Shown here piece by piece: positions 1 to 8,021 of a DNA stretch of 64,000 nucleotides. Origin of the DNA: Proluteimonas flavola (GTDB lineage: Bacteria; Pseudomonadota; Gammaproteobacteria; Xanthomonadales; Xanthomonadaceae). Where the stretch lies: positions 31,201 to 95,200 of the forward strand of contig NZ_JAIWPU010000028.1 of the NCBI RefSeq assembly GCF_021191705.1, written 5' to 3'. The translations under genes were made by a program, and so were the position numbers. Each line of letters starts with the position of its first letter. The first letter of the stretch is position 1. The notes below the pieces were generated by a model. That model had not been told where the DNA came from, searched no databases, and worked only from the letters and a program-made list of their open reading frames with translations.

Positions 1-856
1 GCGGCTTGTTCTCGACCGACAGCAGCTGCAGCGTGAACAGTTCGGGGAACACGACGAAATCGGCGCGGTAGTCGGCGGCGATGTCGACGAAGTACTCCAC
101 CTGCGTGGCGAACTCCTCGAACGAGGCGACGCGGCGCTGCTGGTACTGCACGGTCGCCACGCGCACCGAATCGGGCAGCGGGCGCTGCGTGCCGCGCGTC
201 GGCGCGTTCGCGTCGATCTTGGGATTGCGCCAGAGCAGGTGCGCGGCGTAGCCGGCCGATTCGAGATCCTGCGGCAGATAGCCGGGCAGCACGCCGATCA
301 GTTCGAAGCCGTTGCGCAGCTGGAAACTCAGCGCGCGGTCGCGGACCCGGCCGGCGACCACATCGGCGACGTAGGCGCGCACATCGCCCCGATAGCGGCG
401 CGCGCGACGCGAGAAGCCCGGCAGGCGTCCGCCGAACACGATGCCCTTCAGGCCCAGGTCCTGGCACAGCCGCTTGCGCAGTTCGTACATGCGTCGCCCG
501 ATGCGCAGGCCGCGATGCGCCGGATCGACGCAGACCTCCATGCCGTAGAGCCAGTCGCCCGTCGACAGATGCCGCGATGCGTAGCCGCCGCCGGAGATCT
601 CCTGCCAGCGATGCGGCGCCATCGCCGCGCGCTCGTCGATGCGGAAGGTCGCGCAGTAGCCGACCGCCACATCGTCGTAGTACGCGACGAACACGCCCTG
701 CGGGAACTGGGCGATCTGGCCGTTGAGCATCTCGGCCGTGTAGCCGTTCTCGTGACCGTAGATGCGGTCGCTCAGCGCGACGATCGCCGGAATGTCGGCG
801 ATGCCGGCATGGCGCAACGTCAGTCGCGCCCGCTCGCGCGTGGACGTGTCGCTCAT
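1..856 (-). CDS. Bifunctional GNAT acetyltransferase / carbon-nitrogen hydrolase, 3' end cut by the window
   Basis: I translated the minus strand from the ATG at 856, which reads MSDTSTRERARLTLRHA. The first 200 or so residues form a GNAT acetyltransferase domain, with the acetyl-CoA loop in RGLRIGRRMYELR. After a linker (WRNPKIDANAP) a nitrilase-type domain begins with VRVATVQYQQRRVASF and the FPELF motif that supplies the catalytic Glu in this superfamily. The reading frame runs off the left edge, so the Lys and Cys of the nitrilase triad are not visible. This GNAT-nitrilase fusion is a known bacterial architecture, and its substrate is unknown. It lies 16 bases downstream of aceF on the same strand, so it may be cotranscribed with it. 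Confidence 0.85.
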   Translation of the reverse strand, partial: MSDTSTRERARLTLRHAGIADIPAIVALSDRIYGHENGYTAEMLNGQIAQFPQGVFVAYYDDVAVGYCATFRIDERAAMAPHRWQEISGGGYASRHLSTGDWLYGMEVCVDPAHRGLRIGRRMYELRKRLCQDLGLKGIVFGGRLPGFSRRARRYRGDVRAYVADVVAGRVRDRALSFQLRNGFELIGVLPGYLPQDLESAGYAAHLLWRNPKIDANAPTRGTQRPLPDSVRVATVQYQQRRVASFEEFATQVEYFVDIAADYRADFVVFPELFTLQLLSVENKP

Positions 857-872
857 GCCGGGCCCGGGCCGG

Positions 873-2585
873 TTACAGCAGCACCCGGCGCATGTCGCCG
901 AGCAGCTGCGCCAGCGTCGCGGTGAAGCGCGCGGCCGCTGCGCCATCGATGACGCGGTGGTCGTAGGACAGCGACAGCGGCAGGGTCAGGCGCGGCTGGA
1001 AGGCCTTGCCGTCCCACACCGGCTTCATCGCCGACTTCGACACGCCGAGGATCGCGACTTCCGGTGCGTTGACGATCGGGGTGAAGCTGGTGCCGCCGAT
1101 GCCGCCGAGCGAGCTGATCGAGAAGCAGCCGCCCTGCATGTCGGCCGGGCCGAGCTTGCCCTCGCGTGCCTTCTTCGCCAGCGCGGACATCTCCTGCGAG
1201 ATCTCCATGACGCCCTTCTTGTCGGCGTCGCGGATCACCGGGACGACCAGACCATTGGGCGTGTCGGCGGCGAAGCCGATGTGGAAGTACTTCTTGAGCG
1301 TCAGGGTCTCGCCCGCCGCGTCGAGCGAGCTGTTGAAGCGCGGGTACTGCCTGAGCACCGCGACCGAGGCCTTGATCAGGAAGGCGAGCATGGTCAGCTT
1401 GACGCCGGCCTTCTCATTCTCCTTGTTGAGCTGCACGCGCAGCGCTTCGAGATCGGTGATGTCGGCATCGTCGTGCTGGGTGACGTGCGGGATCATCGCC
1501 CAGTTGCGCGCGAGGTTGGCCGCCGAGATCTTCTGGATGCGGCCCAGTTCCTGGACCTCGATCTCGCCGAACTTGGCGAAGTCGACCTTCGGCCACGGCA
1601 GAAGATTGAGACCGCCGCCCGCCGTTGCCGGCGCACCGGATGCGGCCTTCGCGCCGCCACCCTGCAACGCACTCTTGACGAAGGACTGCACGTCCTCGCG
1701 GAGGATGCGGCCGCCCTTGGCGCTGCCCTTGAGCTGGGTCAGATCGACGCCGAGCTCGCGTGCGAACAGACGCACCGCCGGACTCGCGTACGGCACCTTG
1801 TCAGGGAAGATCGCATCGGCGTCGAACCGCACCGGCGGATTGCCGCCGCCCGGCGCGCGATGCTCGATCGAAGCTTCGGCGATCCTGTCGGGCTTGCTCT
1901 GCGTCGCGACCGGCTCGACCGCGTTGTCGTCGGTGCCCTTGGCCGGCGCGGCGGCCGGCTCGGACGCAGCGGCAGGTGCATCGCCCGCGGCTTCGATGAT
2001 CGCGACCACGGCGCCTTCCGACAGCGTGTCGCCGACCTTGACCTTCAATTCCTTGATGACGCCGGCGACCGCAGCCGGCACTTCCATCGTGGCCTTGTCC
2101 GATTCCAGCGTGATCAGGCCCTGGTCTTTCTCGACCGCATCGCCGACCGCGACCAGCACTTCGATCACCGGCACGTCGTCGTAGCCGCCGATGTCGGGCA
2201 CCTTCGATTCCTGCGCGCCGCCACCGCCGGACTGCGCCTTCGGCGCCTCGGCCTTCGCGGCCGGCGCTGCTTTCTCGGCGACCGGCTTGTCGGCAGCCTT
2301 CGGGGCTTCGGCCTTCGCCGGCGCCTCGGCCTGGGCGTCGCCGCCCTCGGTTTCGATGATCGCGACCACGCCGCCTTCCGACAGGGCGTCGCCGACCTTG
2401 ACCTTCAGTGCCTTGACCACGCCCGCGAACGGCGCCGGCACTTCCATCGTGGCCTTGTCCGATTCGAGCGTGACCAGCCCCTGGTCGACCGACACCGTAT
2501 CGCCGACGGCGACCAGCACCTCGATCACCGGAACATCGTCAAACCCGCCAATGTCGGGGACGCGTGCTTCTTTCAGGTCGGCCAT
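873..2585 (-). CDS. aceF: Pyruvate dehydrogenase complex E2, dihydrolipoamide acetyltransferase
   Basis: This 570-residue protein is the E2 core that transfers the acetyl group from lipoyl-lysine to CoA. It has two N-terminal lipoyl domains, each with an ESDKATMEVP motif (lipoylated Lys about residues 44 and 164). They are joined by Ala/Lys/Glu/Pro-rich swinging linkers. An E1/E3-binding domain follows (YASPAVRLFARELGVDL to about residue 300). The catalytic domain ends with SYDHRVIDG, whose HxxxD active site is at about residues 543-547. The start codon has a GGAGG Shine-Dalgarno 6 bases upstream and a promoter just before it. The two lipoyl domains are nearly identical in sequence, which suggests internal duplication. 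E1 and E3 genes are not in the window. Confidence 0.97.
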   Translation of the reverse strand: MADLKEARVPDIGGFDDVPVIEVLVAVGDTVSVDQGLVTLESDKATMEVPAPFAGVVKALKVKVGDALSEGGVVAIIETEGGDAQAEAPAKAEAPKAADKPVAEKAAPAAKAEAPKAQSGGGGAQESKVPDIGGYDDVPVIEVLVAVGDAVEKDQGLITLESDKATMEVPAAVAGVIKELKVKVGDTLSEGAVVAIIEAAGDAPAAASEPAAAPAKGTDDNAVEPVATQSKPDRIAEASIEHRAPGGGNPPVRFDADAIFPDKVPYASPAVRLFARELGVDLTQLKGSAKGGRILREDVQSFVKSALQGGGAKAASGAPATAGGGLNLLPWPKVDFAKFGEIEVQELGRIQKISAANLARNWAMIPHVTQHDDADITDLEALRVQLNKENEKAGVKLTMLAFLIKASVAVLRQYPRFNSSLDAAGETLTLKKYFHIGFAADTPNGLVVPVIRDADKKGVMEISQEMSALAKKAREGKLGPADMQGGCFSISSLGGIGGTSFTPIVNAPEVAILGVSKSAMKPVWDGKAFQPRLTLPLSLSYDHRVIDGAAAARFTATLAQLLGDMRRVLL

Positions 2586-2614
2586 GCGGCCCTCCGGGCA
2601 TCTCGTGACCCGCT

Positions 2615-2643
2615 ATTGTGCGGCCCAGCCCGGTTTGCGCCAA
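2615..2643 (-). promoter_or_regulatory. Putative sigma-70 promoter of aceF
   Basis: On the minus strand TTGGCG (2643-2638) is followed after 17 bases by CACAAT (2620-2615). Transcription would start near 2608 and leave a leader of about 24 bases that contains the GGAGG ribosome-binding site. This was read by eye. Confidence 0.5.
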
Positions 2644-2854
2644 CTGTTGCATCGCGTACGGCCGCGCATGGCGGCGCGGACGCGTGACGATGTGCACGCA
2701 GCGCGCGTGCCCGCCAACTGCCATTGCGGAACGCTGCGTCACGATCATGGCGTTCCACGCCGGTACATGAATTTTCCGGCACTTGCATTGCGTGGATGGC
2801 GCTTGGGCAGGCACTCGCGGATGAACTGCCGGCATGGGTTCCCGAAGGCGCCGT

Positions 2855-2974
2855 GAAGCGTTGCGAACGCTTCAGGAAGCGCAAATCGCGGATTCAGGTT
2901 TCGATTGCGAGCATGGCGCCGCCTTCCCGCAGAGGAAGGTCGCAGCGCTGCCCCCGCACGCCGCGACATGTCGC
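2855..2974. repeat. Two perfect dyads in the aceF / OmpW-like intergenic region
   Basis: The gap 2586-3022 holds no convincing gene. Apart from the aceF promoter it contains a perfect 8+3+8 inverted repeat at 2855-2873 (GAAGCGTT-GCG-AACGCTTC) and a 12-base palindrome GCGACATGTCGC at 2963-2974. Neither is followed by a T-run, so they look more like protein-binding sites or leader structure than terminators. Both lie upstream of the beta-barrel gene that starts at 3023. Confidence 0.4.
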
Positions 2975-3022
2975 AACGCCGGACCCGCAACACGGTCCGG
3001 CCTTCAAGAAGGAGCACACCCC

Positions 3023-3655
3023 ATGCTGAAGTCCAACAAGCGCGTCCTCGCCCTCGCCACCCTGGCCAGCTTCGCCGTCTCGTCGGTCGCATTCGCCCAG
3101 GACGCCGGTGACACCGCGTCCGGCAAGCGTTTCTCGGTCGTCGGCGGCGCCACCCTGCTCGAGCCGACCAACCGCAGTGCCAACGATGGCGTCGAAGTCG
3201 ACGGCGGCCCGGCGCCGACCGCATCGGTCTCGTACAACTTCACCGACAACATCAGCGCCGAACTGTGGGGCGCGCTGGACAAGTTCGATCACCGCGTCCG
3301 CAACGACGCCGGCAAGGTCGGCACCGTCGAGCAGCAGCCGATCGCGCTGAGCGGCCAGTACCACTTCGGCCAGGCCGACAACACCTTCCGTCCGTTCGTG
3401 GGCCTGGGGTACCACCACTCCAACATCAGCGGTGAAGACCTGAATCCCGGCGGCGAGCACGTCAGCCTGTCCACGCCGAAGGGCGCGATCGGCACCGTCG
3501 GCGTCGACATGAACATCACCCCCACCTGGTTCGCTCGTGCCGATGCGCGTTATCTGCGCAGCCGCGCCGACGTACACCAGGCCGGCGTGTCCACCGGCCA
3601 GGAGCTCAAGCTCGACCCGTGGACCGTGGGTTTCGGGATCGGCGCACGTTTCTGA
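3023..3655 (+). CDS. OmpW-family outer-membrane beta-barrel protein
   Basis: This 210-residue protein has a clear signal peptide (MLKSNKRVLALATLASFA) with likely cleavage after AFA before QDAGD. The mature part alternates polar and aromatic residues as in a beta-barrel. It carries RPFVGLGYHHSNI and ARADARYLRS segments typical of OmpW, and it ends in the C-terminal aromatic residue (GIGARF) recognised by the BAM machinery. The ATG at 3023 was chosen because AAGAAGGAG lies 8 bases upstream and the signal peptide begins there; the open frame extends further upstream without homology. OmpW proteins form narrow hydrophobic channels in the outer membrane. The ligand here is unknown. A strong terminator follows. 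Confidence 0.85.
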   Translation: MLKSNKRVLALATLASFAVSSVAFAQDAGDTASGKRFSVVGGATLLEPTNRSANDGVEVDGGPAPTASVSYNFTDNISAELWGALDKFDHRVRNDAGKVGTVEQQPIALSGQYHFGQADNTFRPFVGLGYHHSNISGEDLNPGGEHVSLSTPKGAIGTVGVDMNITPTWFARADARYLRSRADVHQAGVSTGQELKLDPWTVGFGIGARF

Positions 3656-3681
3656 TCTCTCTCCCCAGAGTCGTGCACCAG

Positions 3682-3708
3682 AAAGGCCCGCTTCGGCGGG
3701 CCTTTTTT
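3682..3708 (+). terminator. Rho-independent terminator of the OmpW-like gene
   Basis: AAAGGCCCGC-TTCG-GCGGGCC is followed by six T residues. The stem is perfect with a stable TTCG tetraloop and lies 26 bases after the stop codon. Confidence 0.9.
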
Positions 3709-3756
3709 GGTTCCGGGTGTCGACGATTCCGGCCCACCCGCGTGACCGGGAGCCGA

Positions 3757-4293
3757 TTACAGCCAGCGCCCCAGCCGCCACTGCAGCAGCACCGCATACA
3801 GGGCGTGGTAGCCGACCACGAGCCCGGCCACCGCGAACAGGCCGGCCGGTTCGCCGAGCGGGCCCCACGCGGCGAGTGCCGCGTAGTCGCCGCGCATGCG
3901 TTCCCAGGCCTGCCAGATGCCGGCGAACACCCGGGCGACCACCACGAGGGTCAGCGCCAGCACCAGCCAGCGGTTCGGCGTGTACCAGACCTGGCCCGGA
4001 CGATGCTCGACGCGCGTCAGCGCCCAGCCCGCCCCACCGAGCGCCAGCCCGGCGAGCACGCCGAGCGCGGCATACGGAAACGCATGCGCGACGAACAGCT
4101 GGGCGATGCCCATGCCGCCGAGGAACACCAGCGCCGAGGCCGGAATCAGCCAGGCATTGAGCCGGGTCAGCCAGCGCGGCGGACGCCGGCGCGAGGTGCC
4201 GACGCGATAGCGGTTCCACAGTGCCAGCGGCCACAGCAGAAGCAGCAGCGCGAACACGAGCAGCAGGACCACGGCAAACAACAGAAGAGGCAT
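3757..4293 (-). CDS. Integral membrane protein, DUF1453-like
   Basis: This 178-residue protein has about five hydrophobic segments. The first starts at residue 2 (MPLLLFAVVLLLVFALLLLL) and is followed by a basic WNRYRVGTSRRRPPR cytoplasmic stretch, so an N-out topology is likely. The segment RPGQVWYTPNRWLVLALTL resembles the DUF1453/CcdC-like family. I cannot assign a function. The family match is from memory of the pattern and is moderate. It is transcribed in the same direction as the DMT permease 76 bases upstream. Confidence 0.7.
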   Translation of the reverse strand: MPLLLFAVVLLLVFALLLLLWPLALWNRYRVGTSRRRPPRWLTRLNAWLIPASALVFLGGMGIAQLFVAHAFPYAALGVLAGLALGGAGWALTRVEHRPGQVWYTPNRWLVLALTLVVVARVFAGIWQAWERMRGDYAALAAWGPLGEPAGLFAVAGLVVGYHALYAVLLQWRLGRWL

Positions 4294-4369
4294 GGCGGCG
4301 TCGCGGTCCCGGCGTGTCGATGGGCGGCATGATCGGCGATCCAGCGCGCGATCACGATGAAGGGGCGCG

Positions 4370-5299
4370 TTACGGCCGTGGCGTACCGTCGAGACGCTTG
4401 ATCCCGGCGTCCACCGTGCCCGCTTCCGACAACGCCTTTTCGCGGCGGAACATGTAGAGGCCGCTGGCGACGATGATGCCGGCGCCGAGCCACGTCATGC
4501 CGTCGGGCAGCACCTGCCAGACGAACAGGTCCAGCAGCACGACCCACAGCAGCGCGGTGTATTCCAGCGGCGCGACCTGGCTGGCTTCGCCGAGCCGGAA
4601 GGCATGCGTCAGCCCGACCTGGCCCAGCGCACCGGTGACGCCGATCAGCGCGAGCACCCACCAGTGCCCGCGCTGCAAGGGCTGCCACTCCGGCCACGCC
4701 AACGCGCCGGCGAACACCGCCATCAGCACCAGGAACCAGAACACCAGCGCCTCGGGACTGTCGCGCTGCGCGAGCTTGCGCACGGTGATCGATGCGATCG
4801 CGTAACACAGCGCACCGCCGACGACCGACAGTCCGGCCAGCGTCGCCACTCCTTCGCCGGTCGGCCGCAACACGACCAGCACACCGACCACGCCGAGCGC
4901 GATCGCCGTCCAGCGCCGCGGCCCGACTTTCTCGCCGAGCAACGGCACCGCCAGCGCGGTGACCATCAGCGGCGACACGAACACGATCGCGTACGCCGTC
5001 GACAGCGGCATCCGCGCCAGGCCGTAGACGAAGCCGGCGATCATGCCGACGCCCAGGATCCCGCGCAGCAGATGCAGCGGCCAGTGGATGCGCAGCAGGC
5101 TGCCCGCACGCCCGCGCAGCAGCAGCCAGCCGACGATCAGCGGCAGCGTCGCCAGGCTGCGGAAGGTCGCGACCTGGAACGCGGAATAGTCGTTCGCGAT
5201 CCACTTCATGCCCGCATCCATGCCGGCGAACGCGAGCACGGCGAACAGCATCCACAGCGCTGCTGCGCGGGCGCGGGTCGGATCGGTGGGAGCGGGCAT
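4370..5299 (-). CDS. DMT-superfamily (EamA) permease
   Basis: This 309-residue inner-membrane protein has ten predicted helices arranged as two EamA repeats. The first repeat contains LLRGILGVGMIAGFVYGL and PLLGEKVGPRRW, and the second contains FRLGEASQVAPLEYTALLW. The LGE motif at the end of the EamA halves is present (LLGEKVGPRR). Such proteins export or import small metabolites, and the substrate cannot be read from sequence. The frame is open back to an ATG at 5332. A TAGGAT -10-like element at 5338-5333 would start transcription inside that region, so I prefer the ATG at 5299. Confidence 0.88.
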   Translation of the reverse strand: MPAPTDPTRARAAALWMLFAVLAFAGMDAGMKWIANDYSAFQVATFRSLATLPLIVGWLLLRGRAGSLLRIHWPLHLLRGILGVGMIAGFVYGLARMPLSTAYAIVFVSPLMVTALAVPLLGEKVGPRRWTAIALGVVGVLVVLRPTGEGVATLAGLSVVGGALCYAIASITVRKLAQRDSPEALVFWFLVLMAVFAGALAWPEWQPLQRGHWWVLALIGVTGALGQVGLTHAFRLGEASQVAPLEYTALLWVVLLDLFVWQVLPDGMTWLGAGIIVASGLYMFRREKALSEAGTVDAGIKRLDGTPRP

Positions 5300-5337
5300 G
5301 ACGGCGGACGATGCGGCGGAACGGACGCGCATCCTAG

Positions 5338-5422
5338 CATGCGCCCCGTGGGAGCGCGCTTGCGCGCGAGGGGCGTTACTGAGAACGGCCCCGTTCGCGC
5401 GAGCGCGCCCACAGGCGCATGC
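5338..5422. repeat. REP/REPIN-like inverted pair (GTGGGAGCGCGC family), copy 1
   Basis: The region between two minus-strand genes contains GTGGGAGCGCGCTTGCGCGC at 5348 and its inverted partner GCGCGAGCGCGCCCAC ending at 5412. Both are enclosed by an outer GCATGCGCC / GGCGCATGC pair (5338-5346, 5414-5422). The head and imperfect palindrome are shared with copies at 22477, 61290 and 63937. The layout matches REP doublets (REPINs) such as the GTAG-headed elements of Stenotrophomonas. Confidence 0.75.
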
Positions 5423-5436
5423 AGGCGAGCCGCGGA

Positions 5437-6486
5437 TCAGCCCTTGAGCGTGGCCGTATCGATGACGAAGCGGTAGCGCACGTCGCCCTTGAGCATCCGA
5501 TCAAAGGCGGCGTTGATGTCGACGATGCCAATGCGCTCGATGTCGGAGACGATGCCGTGTTCGGCGCAGAAGTCGAGCATCTCCTGGGTTTCGCGGATGC
5601 CGCCGATCAGCGAACCGGTCAGGCGACGGCGCTGCATGATCAGTGCGGCGGCGGCGACCGGAGCCGGCTGGTCGGGCACGCCCAGCAGGATCATGGTGCC
5701 GTCGACCTTCAGCAGCGACAGATAGGCGTTGTAGTCGTGCGGCGCGGAGACGCTGTCGACGATGAAATCGAAGGTCTTGGCCAGCGTCCTGAACGTGGCC
5801 TCGTCGCGCGTCGCGGCGAAATCGTGCGCGCCGAGCTTCATCGCATCGTCGCGCTTGGATTCCGACGTGCTGAGCACGGTCACGCGTGCGCCCATCGCCA
5901 CGGCGAACTTCACCGCCATGTGGCCGAGACCGCCGAGGCCGACCACCGCGACCGCATCGCCGGCCTTGACGCCGAAATGGCGCAGCGGCGAATACGTGGT
6001 GATGCCGGCGCACAGCAGCGGCGCTGCGGCGTCGAGCGGCAGGGACTCGGGCACGCGCAGCACGTAGTCCTGGTCGACGGTGATGCGGGTCGAGTAGCCG
6101 CCGTAGGTCGGGGCGCTGCCGTCGCGCTCCATCGCGTTGTAGGTGCCGGTCATGCCCTGCTCGCAGAACTGCTCCTCGCCCGCCTGGCACTGCGCGCAGG
6201 ACCGGCAGGAATCGACGAAGCAGCCCACGCCGACCGCGTCGCCGACCTTGAACTTCGTGACGCCGGTGCCGACTTCGGCGACATGGCCGACGATCTCGTG
6301 GCCCGGGACCATCGGGAAGATCGAACCGCCCCATTCGTCTCGGACCTGGTGCAGATCGGAATGACAGACGCCGCAGAAGGCGATGTCGATCAGGACGTCG
6401 TTCGCGCGCGGCGCGCGGCGCTGGATCGTGGTCGGTGCCAGCGGCGTGGTGGCGTCGGCGGCGGCATAGGCAGGCGTATCGAGCAT
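5437..6486 (-). CDS. Zinc-dependent NAD(P) alcohol dehydrogenase (YahK/AdhA-like)
   Basis: This 349-residue medium-chain dehydrogenase reduces aldehydes or oxidises alcohols. The catalytic zinc ligands are in GVCHSDLHQ and PGHEIVG. Four structural-zinc cysteines are in CFVDSCRSCAQCQAGEEQFC. The Rossmann motif is VVGLGGLGHMAVKFA, and the following STSESK suggests NADPH preference, as in YahK/cinnamyl-alcohol-type enzymes. The ATG at 6486 (MLDTPAYAAAD) begins where the family usually does; the frame stays open upstream with non-homologous residues. It appears monocistronic, facing away from yajQ. Confidence 0.92.
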   Translation of the reverse strand: MLDTPAYAAADATTPLAPTTIQRRAPRANDVLIDIAFCGVCHSDLHQVRDEWGGSIFPMVPGHEIVGHVAEVGTGVTKFKVGDAVGVGCFVDSCRSCAQCQAGEEQFCEQGMTGTYNAMERDGSAPTYGGYSTRITVDQDYVLRVPESLPLDAAAPLLCAGITTYSPLRHFGVKAGDAVAVVGLGGLGHMAVKFAVAMGARVTVLSTSESKRDDAMKLGAHDFAATRDEATFRTLAKTFDFIVDSVSAPHDYNAYLSLLKVDGTMILLGVPDQPAPVAAAALIMQRRRLTGSLIGGIRETQEMLDFCAEHGIVSDIERIGIVDINAAFDRMLKGDVRYRFVIDTATLKG

Positions 6487-6621
6487 GTGAGGCCTCGTGA
6501 TGGGCAGTCGGGGGATCGCCCATTCTGCGCGCTGCCGTGTGCTCCTGGCGTGGCAGTGGCGGAACAGGCCATACCGCCCGTGCGGTAATCTGCGCGCCTT
6601 CGTCCCGCCTGCAGGTGCCCC

Positions 6622-7104
6622 ATGCCTTCCTTCGATATCGTCTCCGAAGTCGACACCCACGAGCTGACCAACGCCGTCGACCAGGCCAACCGCGAACTGA
6701 CCACGCGCTTCGACTTCAAGAGCGTGGAAGCGAAGTTCGAGCTCGAGGAATCGACGATCAAGCAGTCGGCGCCGAGCGACTTCCAGGTCCAGCAGATGAC
6801 CGAAATCCTGCGCCAGCGCCTGGCGGCGCGGAAGATCGACGTGAAGTGCCTGGAGTTCGGCGACATCGAGACCAACCTCGCCGGCGCGCGGCAGACGGTG
6901 ACCGTCAAGCAGGGCATCGAGCGCGAGCTGGCCAAGAAGATCCAGAACACGCTCAAGGAGGCCAAGCTCAAGGTCGACAGCCAGATCAACGGCGACAAGC
7001 TGCGCGTGAACGGCAAGAAGCGCGACGACCTGCAGGCCGCGATGGCGCTGCTGCGCGGCGCCGAGTTCGAGCTGCCGCTGCAGTTCGACAACTTCCGCGA
7101 CTGA
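6622..7104 (+). CDS. yajQ: YajQ-family nucleotide/cyclic-di-GMP-binding protein
   Basis: This 160-residue cytosolic protein matches YajQ end to end. It starts MPSFDIVSEVDTHELTNAVD, has the RFDFK and GKKRDDLQ motifs and ends in QFDNFRD. In Xanthomonas the homologue binds cyclic di-GMP and acts with a LysR regulator in virulence control; whether that holds here is inference. Length and both termini fit the family. A TAATCT -10-like element lies about 30 bases upstream. The DUF1415 gene follows five bases after the stop, so they are likely cotranscribed. Confidence 0.93.
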   Translation: MPSFDIVSEVDTHELTNAVDQANRELTTRFDFKSVEAKFELEESTIKQSAPSDFQVQQMTEILRQRLAARKIDVKCLEFGDIETNLAGARQTVTVKQGIERELAKKIQNTLKEAKLKVDSQINGDKLRVNGKKRDDLQAAMALLRGAEFELPLQFDNFRD

Positions 7105-7109
7105 TCCGC

Positions 7110-7658
7110 ATGGTTCCCGGCGCCGACCCGATCGCCGACACCCGCCTGTGGCTGGAGCGCGCGGTGATCGGGCTCAACCTCTGCCCGTTCGCCAAGGCGG
7201 TCGTGGCCAAGGACCAGGTGCGTTTCGTGCTGAGCGACGCGACCACGCCCGAAGCCCTGCTCGAAGAGCTCGGGGAAGAACTGCTGCGCCTGCGCGACAC
7301 ATCGGCCGCCGAAATCGACACGACGCTGATCGTGCATCCGCGGGTACTCGGCGATTTCCTCGAGTACAACGATTTCCTCGACGAGGCCGATGGCCTGGTC
7401 GAAGCGCTGGAACTCGATGGTGTGCTGCAGGTCGCGAGCTTCCACCCCGACTACCAGTTCGCCGGCACCGCGCCCGACGACATCGGCAACTACACCAACC
7501 GCGCGCCGTACCCGACGCTGCATCTGCTGCGCGAGGACAGCGTGGCACGCGCCGTGGAGGCGTATCCGGAACCGGACAGCATCATCGACCGCAATCTGGG
7601 CACGCTCGAAACGCTGGGGCATGCCGGCTGGGCGCGATTGTTCACCGAGGCGAACTGA
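7110..7658 (+). CDS. DUF1415 domain-containing protein
   Basis: This 182-residue protein begins MVPGADPIADTRLWLERAV and carries the DUF1415 hallmarks NLCPFAKAV, VASFHPDYQFAG and NRAPYPTLHLLRE. The conserved Cys, Lys, His and Arg residues suggest an enzyme, but no reaction is known. It is a soluble cytosolic protein. The start at 7110 leaves five bases after the yajQ stop, which fits a two-gene operon. Confidence 0.88.
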   Translation: MVPGADPIADTRLWLERAVIGLNLCPFAKAVVAKDQVRFVLSDATTPEALLEELGEELLRLRDTSAAEIDTTLIVHPRVLGDFLEYNDFLDEADGLVEALELDGVLQVASFHPDYQFAGTAPDDIGNYTNRAPYPTLHLLREDSVARAVEAYPEPDSIIDRNLGTLETLGHAGWARLFTEAN

Positions 7659-7712
7659 GCTTCGCGCGACGCATTGTTGCGTCGCATGCGCGGCCCCGCA
7701 CAGGAAAACAGG

Positions 7713-8021
7713 TCAATGGGCCAGCGCTGCCCGCCCGGCAGGGCGCTGCAGCTCCTGCGGATGAAGCACCTGGTGTCGTTCCACTTCGGGCGCCTGCGTC
7801 GCGGCCCGATCGCACGCCGCCAATCGGGCCCGACCTTCGGCCAGCCATGCCTGCGCGCCTGCCGTCTCCATCCGTGCGGACGACGCCTGTTTCGCAGCCT
7901 CCGTATCGCCCTGCCTAACCGCCGAGAACAGCGGGTTTGCACGTCCACAGGCCCGGCCCGCAGGGTGGCTGAAACGCGGCCACGCGACGTGCGCCGGGAT
8001 CGTGAACAGGTTCTCAGCCAT
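7713..8021 (-). CDS. Small hypothetical protein translationally coupled to rsuA
   Basis: The 102-residue frame begins MAENLFTIPAHVAWPRFSHP and its ATG (8021-8019) overlaps the last bases of rsuA, whose TGA is at 8016-8014. This tight overlap and the natural composition favour a real gene. It has a conserved-looking aromatic N-terminus, an Ala-rich helix (TEAAKQASSARMETAGAQAW) and a His/Gln-rich end. No signal peptide, membrane helix or known domain is visible. I assign no function. The rest of the gap 7659-8013 contains nothing else I can support. Confidence 0.6.
   Translation of the reverse strand: MAENLFTIPAHVAWPRFSHPAGRACGRANPLFSAVRQGDTEAAKQASSARMETAGAQAWLAEGRARLAACDRAATQAPEVERHQVLHPQELQRPAGRAALAH

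Noticed and set aside
2586..3022. Small minus-strand gene between aceF and the porin gene
   Set aside because: The possible frames are Arg/His/Pro-rich, with no ribosome-binding site and no family resemblance.
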